5,864 nucleotides of DNA from Hyphomicrobiales bacterium (lineage in GTDB: Bacteria; Pseudomonadota; Alphaproteobacteria; Rhizobiales; Xanthobacteraceae). The stretch spans positions 9,768-15,631 of the forward strand of contig PKXB01000196.1 in NCBI GenBank assembly GCA_003133345.1, given 5' to 3'. The notes below the pieces were generated by a model that had not been told where the DNA came from, ran no database searches, and saw only the letters and a program-made list of their open reading frames with translations. The position numbers and the translations under genes were made by a program. Of this stretch, positions 1 to 5,659 are shown in pieces; position 1 is the first letter of the stretch, and every line of letters begins with the position of its first letter.

Positions 1-294
1 CTCGCGCAAGGCGCCGGCATGGCGATCGAGGATGCCGCGGTGCTCGCCGACATGCTGGGGAAATATCTGGATGATCCTTGCGACGCGCTGCGCGCCTATG
101 AAGGTGCCCGCTGGCACCGCAGCGCGCGCGCCCAACAAATGTCCCGCCGCCAGGGCCGCATCTATGGGTTGAGCGGCCCGGAAGCGTTCGTACGCAACCT
201 CGCCATGCGCGCGATGGGCGGAGAAAAACTGCGCGCGCGCTACGATTGGCTCTATGATTGGCAACCGCCCGAAAGATTTCAGAACGCGAGCTGA
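1..294 (+). CDS. FAD-dependent monooxygenase, C-terminal end (partial)
   Basis: This is the last 97 codons of a gene whose start lies before the window; the reading frame is open from base 1 to a TGA at 292-294. Near the visible start is a G-A-G-M-A-I-E-D-A-A-V-L-A run, the conserved C-terminal FAD-contact segment of class A flavoprotein aromatic hydroxylases (UbiH, salicylate and p-hydroxybenzoate hydroxylase type), in which the helix after the GxG stacks on the flavin. The rest is the usual helical tail rich in Arg and Trp, with no membrane segment. Such enzymes use NAD(P)H and O2 to hydroxylate aromatic or related substrates. The substrate cannot be told, because the Rossmann start and substrate pocket are not visible. 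Only 5 bases separate its stop from the next gene on the same strand, which suggests co-transcription. The family call is fairly secure; the function is open. Confidence 0.85.
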   Translation, partial: LAQGAGMAIEDAAVLADMLGKYLDDPCDALRAYEGARWHRSARAQQMSRRQGRIYGLSGPEAFVRNLAMRAMGGEKLRARYDWLYDWQPPERFQNAS

Positions 295-299
295 CGAAC

Positions 300-1322
300 A
301 TGATGTTTCCTGCAACCGTCGCCGGCAGCCTGCCGAAACCGTCCTGGCTCGCCGAGCCGAACAGACTGTGGCCGCAGTGGCGGCTGCAAGGTGACGATCT
401 CGCGCAAGGCAAGCTCGACGCCACGCTGCTCGCGGTCAAAATGCAGGAGGACGCCGGCATCGATATCGTCGGCGACGGCGAAATGTCGCGCCAGCATTTC
501 GTGCATGGCTTTCTGGAATTCGTCGATGGCATCGATTTCGCCCACAAGGTCGAGATGGGCATCCGCGCCGACCGCTACAAAGCCATGGTGCCGGTGGTGC
601 GCGGCGCGCTTTCGCTGAAAGGCCGCGCGCATCAGGCCGAGGCGCGCCACGCGCGCGCCCACACCCAACGCAAGTTGAAGATCACGCTGCCGGGGCCGAT
701 GACGATCGCCGATACCGTCGCCGACTCCCACTACGGAGACAAGGTGAAAATGGCGATGGCCTTCGCCGATTTGCTCAATCAGGAAGCGCGCGCGCTGCAA
801 GCCGACGGCGTCGATGTCATCCAGTTCGACGAACCGGCCTTCAACGTATTCATGGACGAGGTTCCCGGCTGGGGCATCGAGGCGCTGCATCGCGCCATCG
901 ACGGGCTCAAATGCACCACCGCCGTGCACATCTGCTACGGCTACGGCATCCAAGCCAATATCGATTGGAAGAACGCGCTCGGCTCGGAGTGGCGGCAATA
1001 TGAGCAGATTTTTCCGGCGCTGGCCCAGAGCCGCGTCAAGCAGGTGTCGCTCGAGTGCATCAATTCGCGCGTGCCGTTGAAGCTGCTCTCCTTGCTCGAC
1101 GGCAAGGACGTACTGGTCGGCGTCATCGACGTTGCCACCGACGCGGTTGAGACGCCCGAACAGGTGGCGCAAGTGATCGGCGAGGTGATGAAGTTCGTGC
1201 CGAAGCAACGCATCGTCGCCTGCACCAATTGCGGCATGGCGCCGATGCGGCGCGACATCGCCGAAGCCAAATTGATGGCGCTCGGCGCCGGCGCGAAGCT
1301 GGCGCGAGAGAAGTTCGCTTAG
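300..1322 (+). CDS. Cobalamin-independent methionine synthase (MetE C-terminal domain) family protein
   Basis: A 340-residue protein matching the catalytic C-terminal barrel of MetE (COG0620 type) without the MetE N-terminal domain. The beginning (FPATVAGSLPKPSWL) is the usual opening of these short proteins. The zinc and homocysteine site is complete: H210 and C212 (HIC), E252 (LEC) and C311 (TNCGM), corresponding to the His/Cys/Glu/Cys ligands of MetE; a QFDEPA motif is also present. The family transfers methyl groups to thiols such as homocysteine. Stand-alone versions are widespread and their methyl donor is often unknown, so methionine synthesis here is inferred. The frame stays open back to a TTG at 258, but that overlaps the upstream gene. 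The ATG pair at 300/303, just after the upstream stop, fits the family start better; no strong ribosome site precedes it, so translational coupling is likely. The end overlaps the csoR stop codon. Confidence 0.9.
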   Translation: MMFPATVAGSLPKPSWLAEPNRLWPQWRLQGDDLAQGKLDATLLAVKMQEDAGIDIVGDGEMSRQHFVHGFLEFVDGIDFAHKVEMGIRADRYKAMVPVVRGALSLKGRAHQAEARHARAHTQRKLKITLPGPMTIADTVADSHYGDKVKMAMAFADLLNQEARALQADGVDVIQFDEPAFNVFMDEVPGWGIEALHRAIDGLKCTTAVHICYGYGIQANIDWKNALGSEWRQYEQIFPALAQSRVKQVSLECINSRVPLKLLSLLDGKDVLVGVIDVATDAVETPEQVAQVIGEVMKFVPKQRIVACTNCGMAPMRRDIAEAKLMALGAGAKLAREKFA

Positions 1323-1606
1323 CGCCCGGCGCGCCCCATCACATCCATCAATTCAGCGACCTTGCGGCGCTGATCGGCTTTGTCGCCGCTCGAAATCGCG
1401 TGCGCGACGCAATGCGCGACGTGGCCGCGCAGGATTTCCTCTTCCACCCGGCGCAGCGCGGCGCGCACCGCGGCGATCTGCGTCACGATGTCGATGCAGT
1501 AGCGCTCGTCCTCGACCATGCGGGCCAAGCCGCGCACCTGACCTTCGATACGGCCGAGCCGCTTGAGCGTTGCCGTCTTGCCGTCCTTCTTGTGGTCCTT
1601 GCGCAT
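1319..1606 (-). CDS. csoR: CsoR-type copper-sensing transcriptional repressor
   Basis: A 95-residue all-helical repressor of the CsoR/RcnR (DUF156) family. The N-terminal region contains the family signature [14 protein letters not shown] (14-27). The metal ligands are C37, H62 and C66, spaced like C36/H61/C65 of the Mycobacterium tuberculosis Cu(I) sensor. A Cys at the last position rather than the His of RcnR (Ni/Co), and a His rather than a second Cys at the middle position (unlike persulfide sensors), favour Cu(I). There is also an H5 near the N-terminus, so nickel cannot be fully excluded. Apo-protein should bind the palindrome just upstream and release it on Cu(I) binding, derepressing copA and itself. 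The frame extends upstream to 1690, but that would run through the operator. The ATG at 1604-1606 gives normal family length. No Shine-Dalgarno sequence precedes it; the promoter geometry predicts a leaderless transcript. Confidence 0.94.
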   Translation of the reverse strand: MRKDHKKDGKTATLKRLGRIEGQVRGLARMVEDERYCIDIVTQIAAVRAALRRVEEEILRGHVAHCVAHAISSGDKADQRRKVAELMDVMGRAGR

Positions 1607-1612
1607 GCGGTC

Positions 1613-1635
1613 TATATACCCCCTGGGGGTATATA
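1613..1635. promoter_or_regulatory. CsoR operator: perfect 23-bp palindrome
   Basis: Two perfect 11-bp arms, TATATACCCCC (1613-1623) and GGGGGTATATA (1625-1635), flank a single central T at 1624. A C-run/G-run core framed by TA-rich flanks is the known shape of CsoR-family operators. It lies between the divergent csoR and copA genes, 6 bases from the csoR start codon and 41 bases before the copA start. Each arm contains a TATATA that can serve as a -10 element, one for each direction, so one bound repressor would block both promoters. Confidence 0.9.
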
Positions 1636-1637
1636 AG
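1630..1637 (+). promoter_or_regulatory. Candidate copA -10 element
   Basis: The right arm of the palindrome carries TATATA (1630-1635), overlapping TATAAG (1632-1637), in the copA direction. Either would place the transcript start near 1642-1645 and leave a leader of about 32-35 bases before the copA ATG. No convincing -35 hexamer sits 16-19 bp upstream, so the promoter would be weak or atypical. Confidence 0.4.
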
Positions 1638-1676
1638 ACAAGAGCCCCCGAATACCACCGCCGAAAGTTGAGTGCC

Positions 1677-4007
1677 ATGAGCATGACCACCGAGCACCAT
1701 CATCACGACGCCCCCGCCGCTGGCGGCGTCATCGACCCGGTCTGCGGCATGACGGTCGATCCGCATACCGCCAAGCACCGCGCCGAACATCATGGCCACA
1801 GCTATTATTTCTGCTCGGCTGGCTGCCGCAGCAAGTTCACCGCCGATCCGCAGAAATATCTCGGCAGCGCGAAAGCCGCTGAGCCCGTGCCGGACGGCAC
1901 CATCTACACCTGCCCGATGCATCCGCAGATACGGCAACCCGGGCCCGGCGCCTGCCCGATCTGCGGCATGGCGCTCGAACCCGAAATGCCCACCGCCGAC
2001 AGCGGCCCCAATGCTGAACTCGTCGACATGACGCGCCGGTTCTGGATTGGCCTCGTGCTCACGCTGCCGGTGCTTTCGCTGGAGATGGGCGGCCACCTGA
2101 CCGATCTTCACATGCTACTTGGAAAAACTCTGTCGAATTGGATTCAGTTCGCGTTGGCGACGCCAGTGGTGTTGTGGGCTGGATGGCCGTTCTTTGTGCG
2201 CGGCTATCAATCTTTGCTCACGCGCAACTTGAACATGTTCACGTTGATCGCAATGGGCACCGGCGTGGCCTGGCTCTACAGCGTCGTAGCGGTGCTGATA
2301 CCAGACCTGTTTCCGCCGACCTTCCGGGACGCGGAGGGCGCGGTCGCCGTTTATTTCGAAGCCGCAGCCGTGATCACCGTTTTGGTGCTGCTAGGCCAGA
2401 TGCTCGAACTGCGCGCGCGCGCGGCCACCTCGGGCGCCATCCGCGCGCTGCTCGATCTGGCGCCGAAGACCGCACGCCGCGTGAAAGATGACGGCAGCGA
2501 CGAGGAGGTTTCGCTCGACGCTATCCAAGTCGGCGACCGCTTGCGCGTGCGCCCCGGCGACAAGGTACCGGTCGACGGCGTCGTGCTGGAGGGCCGCTCC
2601 TCGCTCGATGAATCCATGGTGACCGGCGAATCCATGCCGGTGACCAAAGACAAGGACGCGCGCGTGATCGGCGCCACCATCAACATGAGCGGCAGCTTCG
2701 TGATGCGCGCCGACAAGGTCGGGCGCGACACGCTGCTCTCGCAAATCGTGCAGATGGTGGCGAGCGCGCAGCGCAGCCGCGCGCCGATTCAACGGCTGGC
2801 CGACCGGGTCGCCGGCTGGTTCGTGCCGGCGGTGATCGCGGTGGCGCTCATCGCCTTTGCCGCCTGGGCCACGTTTGGGCCGGAACCGCGCTTCGCCTTC
2901 GGGCTGGTCGCCGCCGTGAGCGTGCTGATCATCGCCTGCCCTTGCGCGCTTGGCCTTGCCACGCCGATGTCGATCATGGTCGGCGTCGGCCGCGGCGCGC
3001 AATTGGGCGTGCTGATCAAGAACGCGGAAGCGCTCGAGCGCATGGAGAAAGTGGACACGCTGGTGGTCGACAAGACCGGCACGCTCACGGAAGGCAAGCC
3101 GAAGGTGGTGGCGGTCGTCGCACTGCCCGGCTTCGACGAGGCGCAGGTGCTGCGCTTCGCCGCCAGCGTCGAGCGCGGCAGCGAGCATCCGCTGGCGGCG
3201 GCGATCGTTGCGGCCGCTGCCGAGCGTAAGATCGAATTGGCGCCGGTGCGCGGCTTCGACGCGCCGGCCGGCAAAGGCGTCATCGGCATGGTCGAAGGCA
3301 AGCGGCTCGCGCTCGGCAATGCCAAATTCTTAGCCGAACTGAATATCGATACAGCGGCGCTCGCCGCTGAAGCCGAGCGCCTGCGCGGCGACGGCGCCAC
3401 CGCCATATTCCTCGGCGTGAACGGCAAGCTGGCCGGCGTCATCGCCATCGCCGACCCGGTCAAACCCACCACACCGACGGCACTCGCTGCACTGTCCGCC
3501 GACGGCGTGCGCGTGGTGATGCTCACCGGCGACAACCGCACCACCGCGCTCGCCGTCGCCAAGCGCCTGGGCATTTCCGAGGTCGAGGCGGAAGTCTTGC
3601 CGGAGCAGAAGAGCGCCGTGATCGAGAAGCTGCGCCGCGAGGGCCGCGTGGTCGCCATGGCCGGCGACGGCGTCAACGACGCCCCGGCACTGGCCGCCGC
3701 CGACGTCGGCATCGCCATGGGCACCGGCACCGATGTGGCGATCGAAAGCGCCGGCGTCACGCTGCTCAAGGGCGACCTCACCGGCATCGTCAAGGCGCGC
3801 GCGCTGTCGAAGGCGGTGATGCACAATATCCGGCAGAACCTGTTCTTCGCCTTCATCTACAATTCCGCCGGCGTGCCAATCGCGGCCGGCGTGCTCTATC
3901 CCACCTTCGGGCTGCTGCTGTCGCCGATCATCGCCGCCGCGGCGATGGCGCTTTCATCCGTCAGCGTGGTTGGCAACGCCTTGCGGCTGCGCCGCGCGGC
4001 ATTGTAA
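1677..4007 (+). CDS. copA: Copper-exporting P1B-type ATPase with YHS and HMBD N-terminal domains
   Basis: A 776-residue P1B-1 ATPase that pumps Cu(I) (possibly Ag(I)) out of the cytoplasm using ATP. Domains in order: His-rich start (H7-H10); YHS domain about 18-62 with C23, C46 and C50; heavy-metal-binding domain about 76-102 with CPMH (79-82) and CPICGM (93-98); eight predicted membrane segments; TGES in the actuator (316-319); CPC in TM6 (421-423); phosphorylated D465 in DKTGT; H504-P505 of the nucleotide site; GDGVND (663-668); Y728-N729 in TM7; M757 and S761 in TM8. The CPC, YN and MxxxS set is diagnostic of Cu(I) specificity. No HMA (GMTCxxC) domain is present. ATG 1677 is chosen because it lies downstream of the operator and any promoter; ATG 1683 is an alternative and neither has a strong ribosome site. 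Divergent from csoR across a shared operator. SilP-like silver export is possible. Confidence 0.95.
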   Translation: MSMTTEHHHHDAPAAGGVIDPVCGMTVDPHTAKHRAEHHGHSYYFCSAGCRSKFTADPQKYLGSAKAAEPVPDGTIYTCPMHPQIRQPGPGACPICGMALEPEMPTADSGPNAELVDMTRRFWIGLVLTLPVLSLEMGGHLTDLHMLLGKTLSNWIQFALATPVVLWAGWPFFVRGYQSLLTRNLNMFTLIAMGTGVAWLYSVVAVLIPDLFPPTFRDAEGAVAVYFEAAAVITVLVLLGQMLELRARAATSGAIRALLDLAPKTARRVKDDGSDEEVSLDAIQVGDRLRVRPGDKVPVDGVVLEGRSSLDESMVTGESMPVTKDKDARVIGATINMSGSFVMRADKVGRDTLLSQIVQMVASAQRSRAPIQRLADRVAGWFVPAVIAVALIAFAAWATFGPEPRFAFGLVAAVSVLIIACPCALGLATPMSIMVGVGRGAQLGVLIKNAEALERMEKVDTLVVDKTGTLTEGKPKVVAVVALPGFDEAQVLRFAASVERGSEHPLAAAIVAAAAERKIELAPVRGFDAPAGKGVIGMVEGKRLALGNAKFLAELNIDTAALAAEAERLRGDGATAIFLGVNGKLAGVIAIADPVKPTTPTALAALSADGVRVVMLTGDNRTTALAVAKRLGISEVEAEVLPEQKSAVIEKLRREGRVVAMAGDGVNDAPALAAADVGIAMGTGTDVAIESAGVTLLKGDLTGIVKARALSKAVMHNIRQNLFFAFIYNSAGVPIAAGVLYPTFGLLLSPIIAAAAMALSSVSVVGNALRLRRAAL

Positions 4008-4016
4008 GGCGGGCCA

Positions 4017-4409
4017 TTAACGAATGACGCTGTCGCTCGCGCGTGCGGCGGGATTGTCGGCGCCCGGCACGAAATCGCATTTCCGCTCTACGGCGGCGGC
4101 CCGCAAATTCTTCATCTGACCGCGCGTCGTGGCGTATTCCGTCCCATAGGTGGCGTTGCTGATCAACCGCCCGCCGGTGTCGGTGCTGGCTTTCGCCATC
4201 AACTGTTCCAATTCCTTTTGGCGCGCCTGGATAGTTTTCGCGGTTCGCGCGATATCGTCGCAGGTGAAGAGCACGTAATCGCCCGGCGCGACCAGGAAAG
4301 ACGAGAGACTGTCATCCGACATGGCGCAAGCCGAGAGCCACACGCTCGCGAGCGCGGCCGCGGCGATCGCGCGCCCATGGTGCCCGGCGTTAGGTTTCGG
4401 ATTCGGCAT
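4017..4409 (-). CDS. Small hypothetical lipoprotein
   Basis: A 130-residue protein with a lipoprotein signal: basic residues (K5, H10, H11, R13), a hydrophobic Ala-rich stretch (14-24) and the lipobox L-S-A-C with lipidated C28. The mature part has a short segment with D-Y-V-L-F-T-C-D-D-I, a helical region rich in Gln, Lys and Glu, and a second conserved-looking Cys in E-R-K-C-D. The two mature cysteines (C50 and C113 approximately) could form a disulfide in the periplasm. I recall similar small lipoproteins of unknown role from rhizobial genomes, but cannot assign a function. It converges on copA with only 9 bases between the stop codons, and its GC content matches copA rather than the lower-GC region to its right. 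No clear ribosome-binding site precedes the ATG at 4409. The copper locus is not on the same transcript, so a role in copper handling is not supported. Confidence 0.75.
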   Translation of the reverse strand: MPNPKPNAGHHGRAIAAAALASVWLSACAMSDDSLSSFLVAPGDYVLFTCDDIARTAKTIQARQKELEQLMAKASTDTGGRLISNATYGTEYATTRGQMKNLRAAAVERKCDFVPGADNPAARASDSVIR

Positions 4410-4519
4410 TGACCCGCGCTAGGCCTATTTCGTGTGGACAGTCGTCATCGAGAGTGGCCGCGATTGCTATGGGAAGCTTTCGACTGGCGCGTCTCACAGG
4501 ATAGCTCGCCATCCCGCGT

Positions 4520-4963
4520 TCATTTCTCCTGGATGCGATTGAGGTAATCGATGACCGCCAAGATGCGACCGTGAACCACACCTTCTGGAGAAGCTGGAGG
4601 CGAATATACATAGTCGTCGGCTTGTTTTAACTTATACGCCTCAGGTGGTCTGTATCGGTAGCCCCAAATCGGCATTTCACGCGTGCCATGGCTGCCGATC
4701 GCTGTGCGCCCGTCGACAACTTCGTACACCGCATTGACGGGAAACACGCCGTTATTTTTCTTGCTGAGCACCGTTAGGTCGGTCGGTGCCGATTTCAGCG
4801 CCGCACCGAACGGTCCCTTTCCCTTACCATCCGCGCCGTGGCATGCAGCGCAACTGGATAGGTATTCTATTTTGCCTACATCGATGTCTTGCGCTAGGGC
4901 GCACGCACCGAACCCAATGACCGCGCTGGCAATTATTGCCCATTTGAAAGCTGCTTTTTCCAT
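4520..4963 (-). CDS. Secreted monohaem class I cytochrome c
   Basis: A 147-residue c-type cytochrome. Residues 1-24 are a Sec signal peptide (basic K3/K7, hydrophobic core, A-L-A before Q25), so the mature protein is periplasmic. The haem c site is C38-A-A-C41-H42 with the usual H-G-x-D-G-K-G following; M97 in R-E-M-P-I-W-G is the likely sixth haem ligand. The segment with F-P-V and D-G-R before this Met is typical of small soluble cytochromes related to the cbb3 subunit III domain. It should carry single electrons between periplasmic partners, but no partner enzyme is in the window. The start at 4963 is chosen over the adjacent ATG at 4966 because AGGAG lies 6 bases before it against 3. The frame is open far upstream to 5179, but that extension has no signal peptide. 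GC is about 50%, lower than copA. Confidence 0.93.
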   Translation of the reverse strand: MEKAAFKWAIIASAVIGFGACALAQDIDVGKIEYLSSCAACHGADGKGKGPFGAALKSAPTDLTVLSKKNNGVFPVNAVYEVVDGRTAIGSHGTREMPIWGYRYRPPEAYKLKQADDYVYSPPASPEGVVHGRILAVIDYLNRIQEK

Positions 4964-4969
4964 CATGCG

Positions 4970-4974
4970 CTCCT
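4970..4974 (-). promoter_or_regulatory. Ribosome-binding site of the cytochrome c gene
   Basis: AGGAG on the minus strand is the only strong Shine-Dalgarno match seen in the window. It lies 6 bases before the ATG at 4963 and 3 bases before the ATG at 4966, which favours 4963 as the start. Confidence 0.75.
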
Positions 4975-5015
4975 GTCGGTGTTTCGCAGACACTAAGCCG
5001 GACCTTCGCTCCTTA

Positions 5016-5036
5016 GCTCTTGCAAATGATAAGAGC
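5016..5036. repeat. Inverted repeat in the cytochrome c upstream region
   Basis: Arms GCTCTT (5016-5021) and AAGAGC (5031-5036) flank a 9-base spacer. The spacer and inner arm contain TATCAT on the minus strand (5031-5026), a 5-of-6 match to a -10 element that would start a cytochrome c transcript near 5019. No good -35 hexamer accompanies it. On the plus strand the stem is followed by ATTTTT, but no plus-strand gene lies upstream to terminate. It could be an operator over a promoter or chance. Confidence 0.35.
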
Positions 5037-5102
5037 ATTTTTCGATGGGTCCCCGCGTAAAACGAAAAACAATCAACCGCAATTTTTGTAAGCCCGCGAA
5101 GA

Positions 5103-5381
5103 TCAGCGGTAGTAGATGTCGAAATGAAACATTTGTAGCACAATCCACCCGACCAGAAGCAATATCGCACCAACTCCAAATATTGTCTTCAGCAACAATT
5201 TTTCGATGGATAGCAGCCGCACATGAATGCTTTCATCTCGGTGAAGAGGACTCCACATTCCGCAATGGCGACAAAAGTGATCGGTGAGGGCGACTTCCCC
5301 CTTACATGACCAACATCGATGCGACGTTGTCGCACCCTTATTCGTGCCACGTCTCATGAGATTCATGAGATGGCGTTCCAT
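5103..5381 (-). CDS. Small zinc-ribbon membrane protein, unknown function
   Basis: A roughly 92-residue protein. Two CxxC pairs, C23-W-S-C26 and C37-R-H-C40, separated by ten residues, form a rubredoxin-like zinc ribbon. A charged linker (45-65) leads to one strong membrane helix (about 66-85, rich in Ile, Leu, Val and Gly) and a short aromatic tail. The ribbon has no signal sequence before it and would probably face the cytoplasm, anchored by the C-terminal helix. The start is uncertain: a TTG at 5411, ATG at 5381, ATG at 5366 (GGAA nine bases before it) and ATG at 5357 are all in frame; 5381 is a compromise. It lies 139 bp upstream of the cytochrome c gene on the same strand and downstream of an FNR/FixK-type box. 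I do not recognise a named family; the motif pattern argues that the gene is real. Confidence 0.72.
   Translation of the reverse strand: MERHLMNLMRRGTNKGATTSHRCWSCKGEVALTDHFCRHCGMWSPLHRDESIHVRLLSIEKLLLKTIFGVGAILLLVGWIVLQMFHFDIYYR
5354..5371. repeat. Tandem 9-bp repeat at the start of the zinc-ribbon gene
   Basis: TCATGAGAT occurs twice head to tail (5354-5362 and 5363-5371). On the minus strand it supplies two in-frame ATG codons three codons apart (5366 and 5357). It may reflect slippage, and it makes the start codon harder to decide. Confidence 0.6.
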
Positions 5382-5435
5382 GGCGCGCGAACAATTCACC
5401 CCATTTATCAATCGGCTTCACTATTCGAAAACGCA

Positions 5436-5449
5436 TTGACTTGGATCAA
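5436..5449. promoter_or_regulatory. FNR/FixK-type binding site
   Basis: TTGAC-TTGG-ATCAA matches the TTGAY-N4-RTCAA half-site pattern of FNR, Anr and FixK regulators in all ten half-site bases. On the minus strand its centre is 61 bases before the chosen zinc-ribbon ATG. A weak -10-like GATAAA (5409-5404) would start transcription near 5397, about 45 bases from the box centre, close to the -41.5 spacing of activated class II FNR promoters. It would then activate the zinc-ribbon gene, and perhaps the cytochrome c gene, at low oxygen. The site is seen directly; the regulation is inferred. Confidence 0.55.
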
Positions 5450-5489
5450 TCATGCGATTCACCGACCATACCTCGGTTGGCTTTTGTCA

Positions 5490-5513
5490 CTGATGCCATG
5501 AGGGGATCATCAG
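5490..5513. repeat. Inverted repeat downstream of the tRNA
   Basis: Arms CTGATG (5490-5495) and CATCAG (5508-5513) flank a 12-base loop, 6 bases beyond the 3' end of the minus-strand tRNA-like gene. The position suits a transcript end for that gene, but no T-run follows the stem on the minus strand (TGACAAAAG), so it is not a convincing terminator. Confidence 0.3.
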
Positions 5514-5519
5514 CTTTGC

Positions 5520-5601
5520 AGCCGACGCCGGGGTTCGATCCCGGACGGGAATACTCCCAAGGGATTTAAGTCCCTGGCGTCTACCATTCCGCCGCGTCCG
5601 C
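5520..5601 (-). tRNA. tRNA-Leu(UAA), apparently degenerate
   Basis: On the minus strand a class II tRNA can be folded: acceptor 5601-5595 with 5527-5521; D-arm with the Leu-like GGTAGACGC; anticodon stem AGGGA/TCCCT (5575-5571, 5564-5560) with TAA at 5568-5566; a long variable arm GGGA/TCCC (5558-5547); T-stem CCGGG/CCCGG (5544-5540, 5532-5528). The anticodon and long variable arm identify leucine. Several positions look broken: a G3-G70 mismatch in the acceptor; only six bases in the anticodon loop (position 38 missing); one base fewer before the D-loop GG than in Leu tRNAs I recall; A instead of the near-universal T54 in the T-loop; T instead of the Leu discriminator A73; and TGCA where CCA would follow. 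It is probably a pseudo-tRNA or remnant, unless sequence errors explain part of this. Confidence 0.8.
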
Positions 5602-5640
5602 GCGTAACATTTTCACCGCAAACCTGAATAACTCTCGAAT

Positions 5641-5659
5641 TCACGTAACCGTGACGTGA
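5641..5659. repeat. Nested inverted repeat upstream of the Tat-signal gene
   Basis: TCACG (5641-5645) pairs with CGTGA (5650-5654) across 4 bases, and TCACGT (5641-5646) also pairs with ACGTGA (5654-5659) across 7 bases. The element lies 60 bases before the start at 5720 and 40 bases before the tRNA-like gene on the other strand, so it could be an operator for either. No regulator family is recognised. Confidence 0.35.

Larger units (their letters stand above)
1606..1641 (-). promoter_or_regulatory. Predicted csoR promoter, leaderless
   Basis: Reading the minus strand, a -35-like TTGTCT (1641-1636, 4 of 6 to consensus) is followed by exactly 17 bp and a -10-like TATATA (1618-1613). Six more bases then lead to the A of the csoR ATG at 1606. 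Transcription from this promoter would begin at or next to the start codon, matching the absence of a ribosome-binding site. The whole spacer and the -10 lie inside the CsoR palindrome, which explains autoregulation. The promoter is inferred from spacing alone. Confidence 0.6.

Noticed and set aside
279..1208. A 309-codon minus-strand open frame opposite the MetE-like gene
   Set aside because: It lies wholly inside a gene with complete family motifs. Its translation is a His/Arg/Ala/Asp-rich run with no recognisable motif, typical of the complementary strand of a GC-rich gene.
1563..1676. Longer copA start upstream of 1677
   Set aside because: The frame is open back to 1563, but that stretch covers the csoR start, both promoters and the CsoR operator, so it cannot be coding in a normal transcript.
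2789..3856. A 355-codon minus-strand open frame inside copA
   Set aside because: It overlaps the ATPase core with all catalytic motifs on the other strand. The translation is low-complexity Ala/Ser/Thr/Pro, a shadow of GC-rich codons.
4964..5179. Longer cytochrome c start upstream of 4963
   Set aside because: The added residues have no signal peptide and precede a clear one. A strong AGGAG sits right before the 4963 start.
5037..5209. A 12-bp direct repeat, ATTTTTCGATGG, at 5037-5048 and 5198-5209
   Set aside because: One copy is inside the zinc-ribbon coding region and the other is intergenic. There is no further similarity around them, so chance is the simplest explanation.
5045..5287. 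An 80-codon plus-strand frame opposite the zinc-ribbon gene
   Set aside because: No motif or hydrophobic pattern was seen, whereas the minus strand encodes paired CxxC motifs and a clean membrane helix.
5490..5520. Rho-independent terminator for the tRNA-like gene
   Set aside because: The stem is only 6 bp with a 12-base loop, and no T-run follows on the minus strand, so it is listed only as an inverted repeat.
5528..5544. T-arm-like GGTTCGATCC on the plus strand, suggesting a plus-strand tRNA
   Set aside because: It is at the wrong end for a plus-strand tRNA. The D-arm, anticodon stem and acceptor order only work on the minus strand; the T-arm simply reads similarly on both strands.
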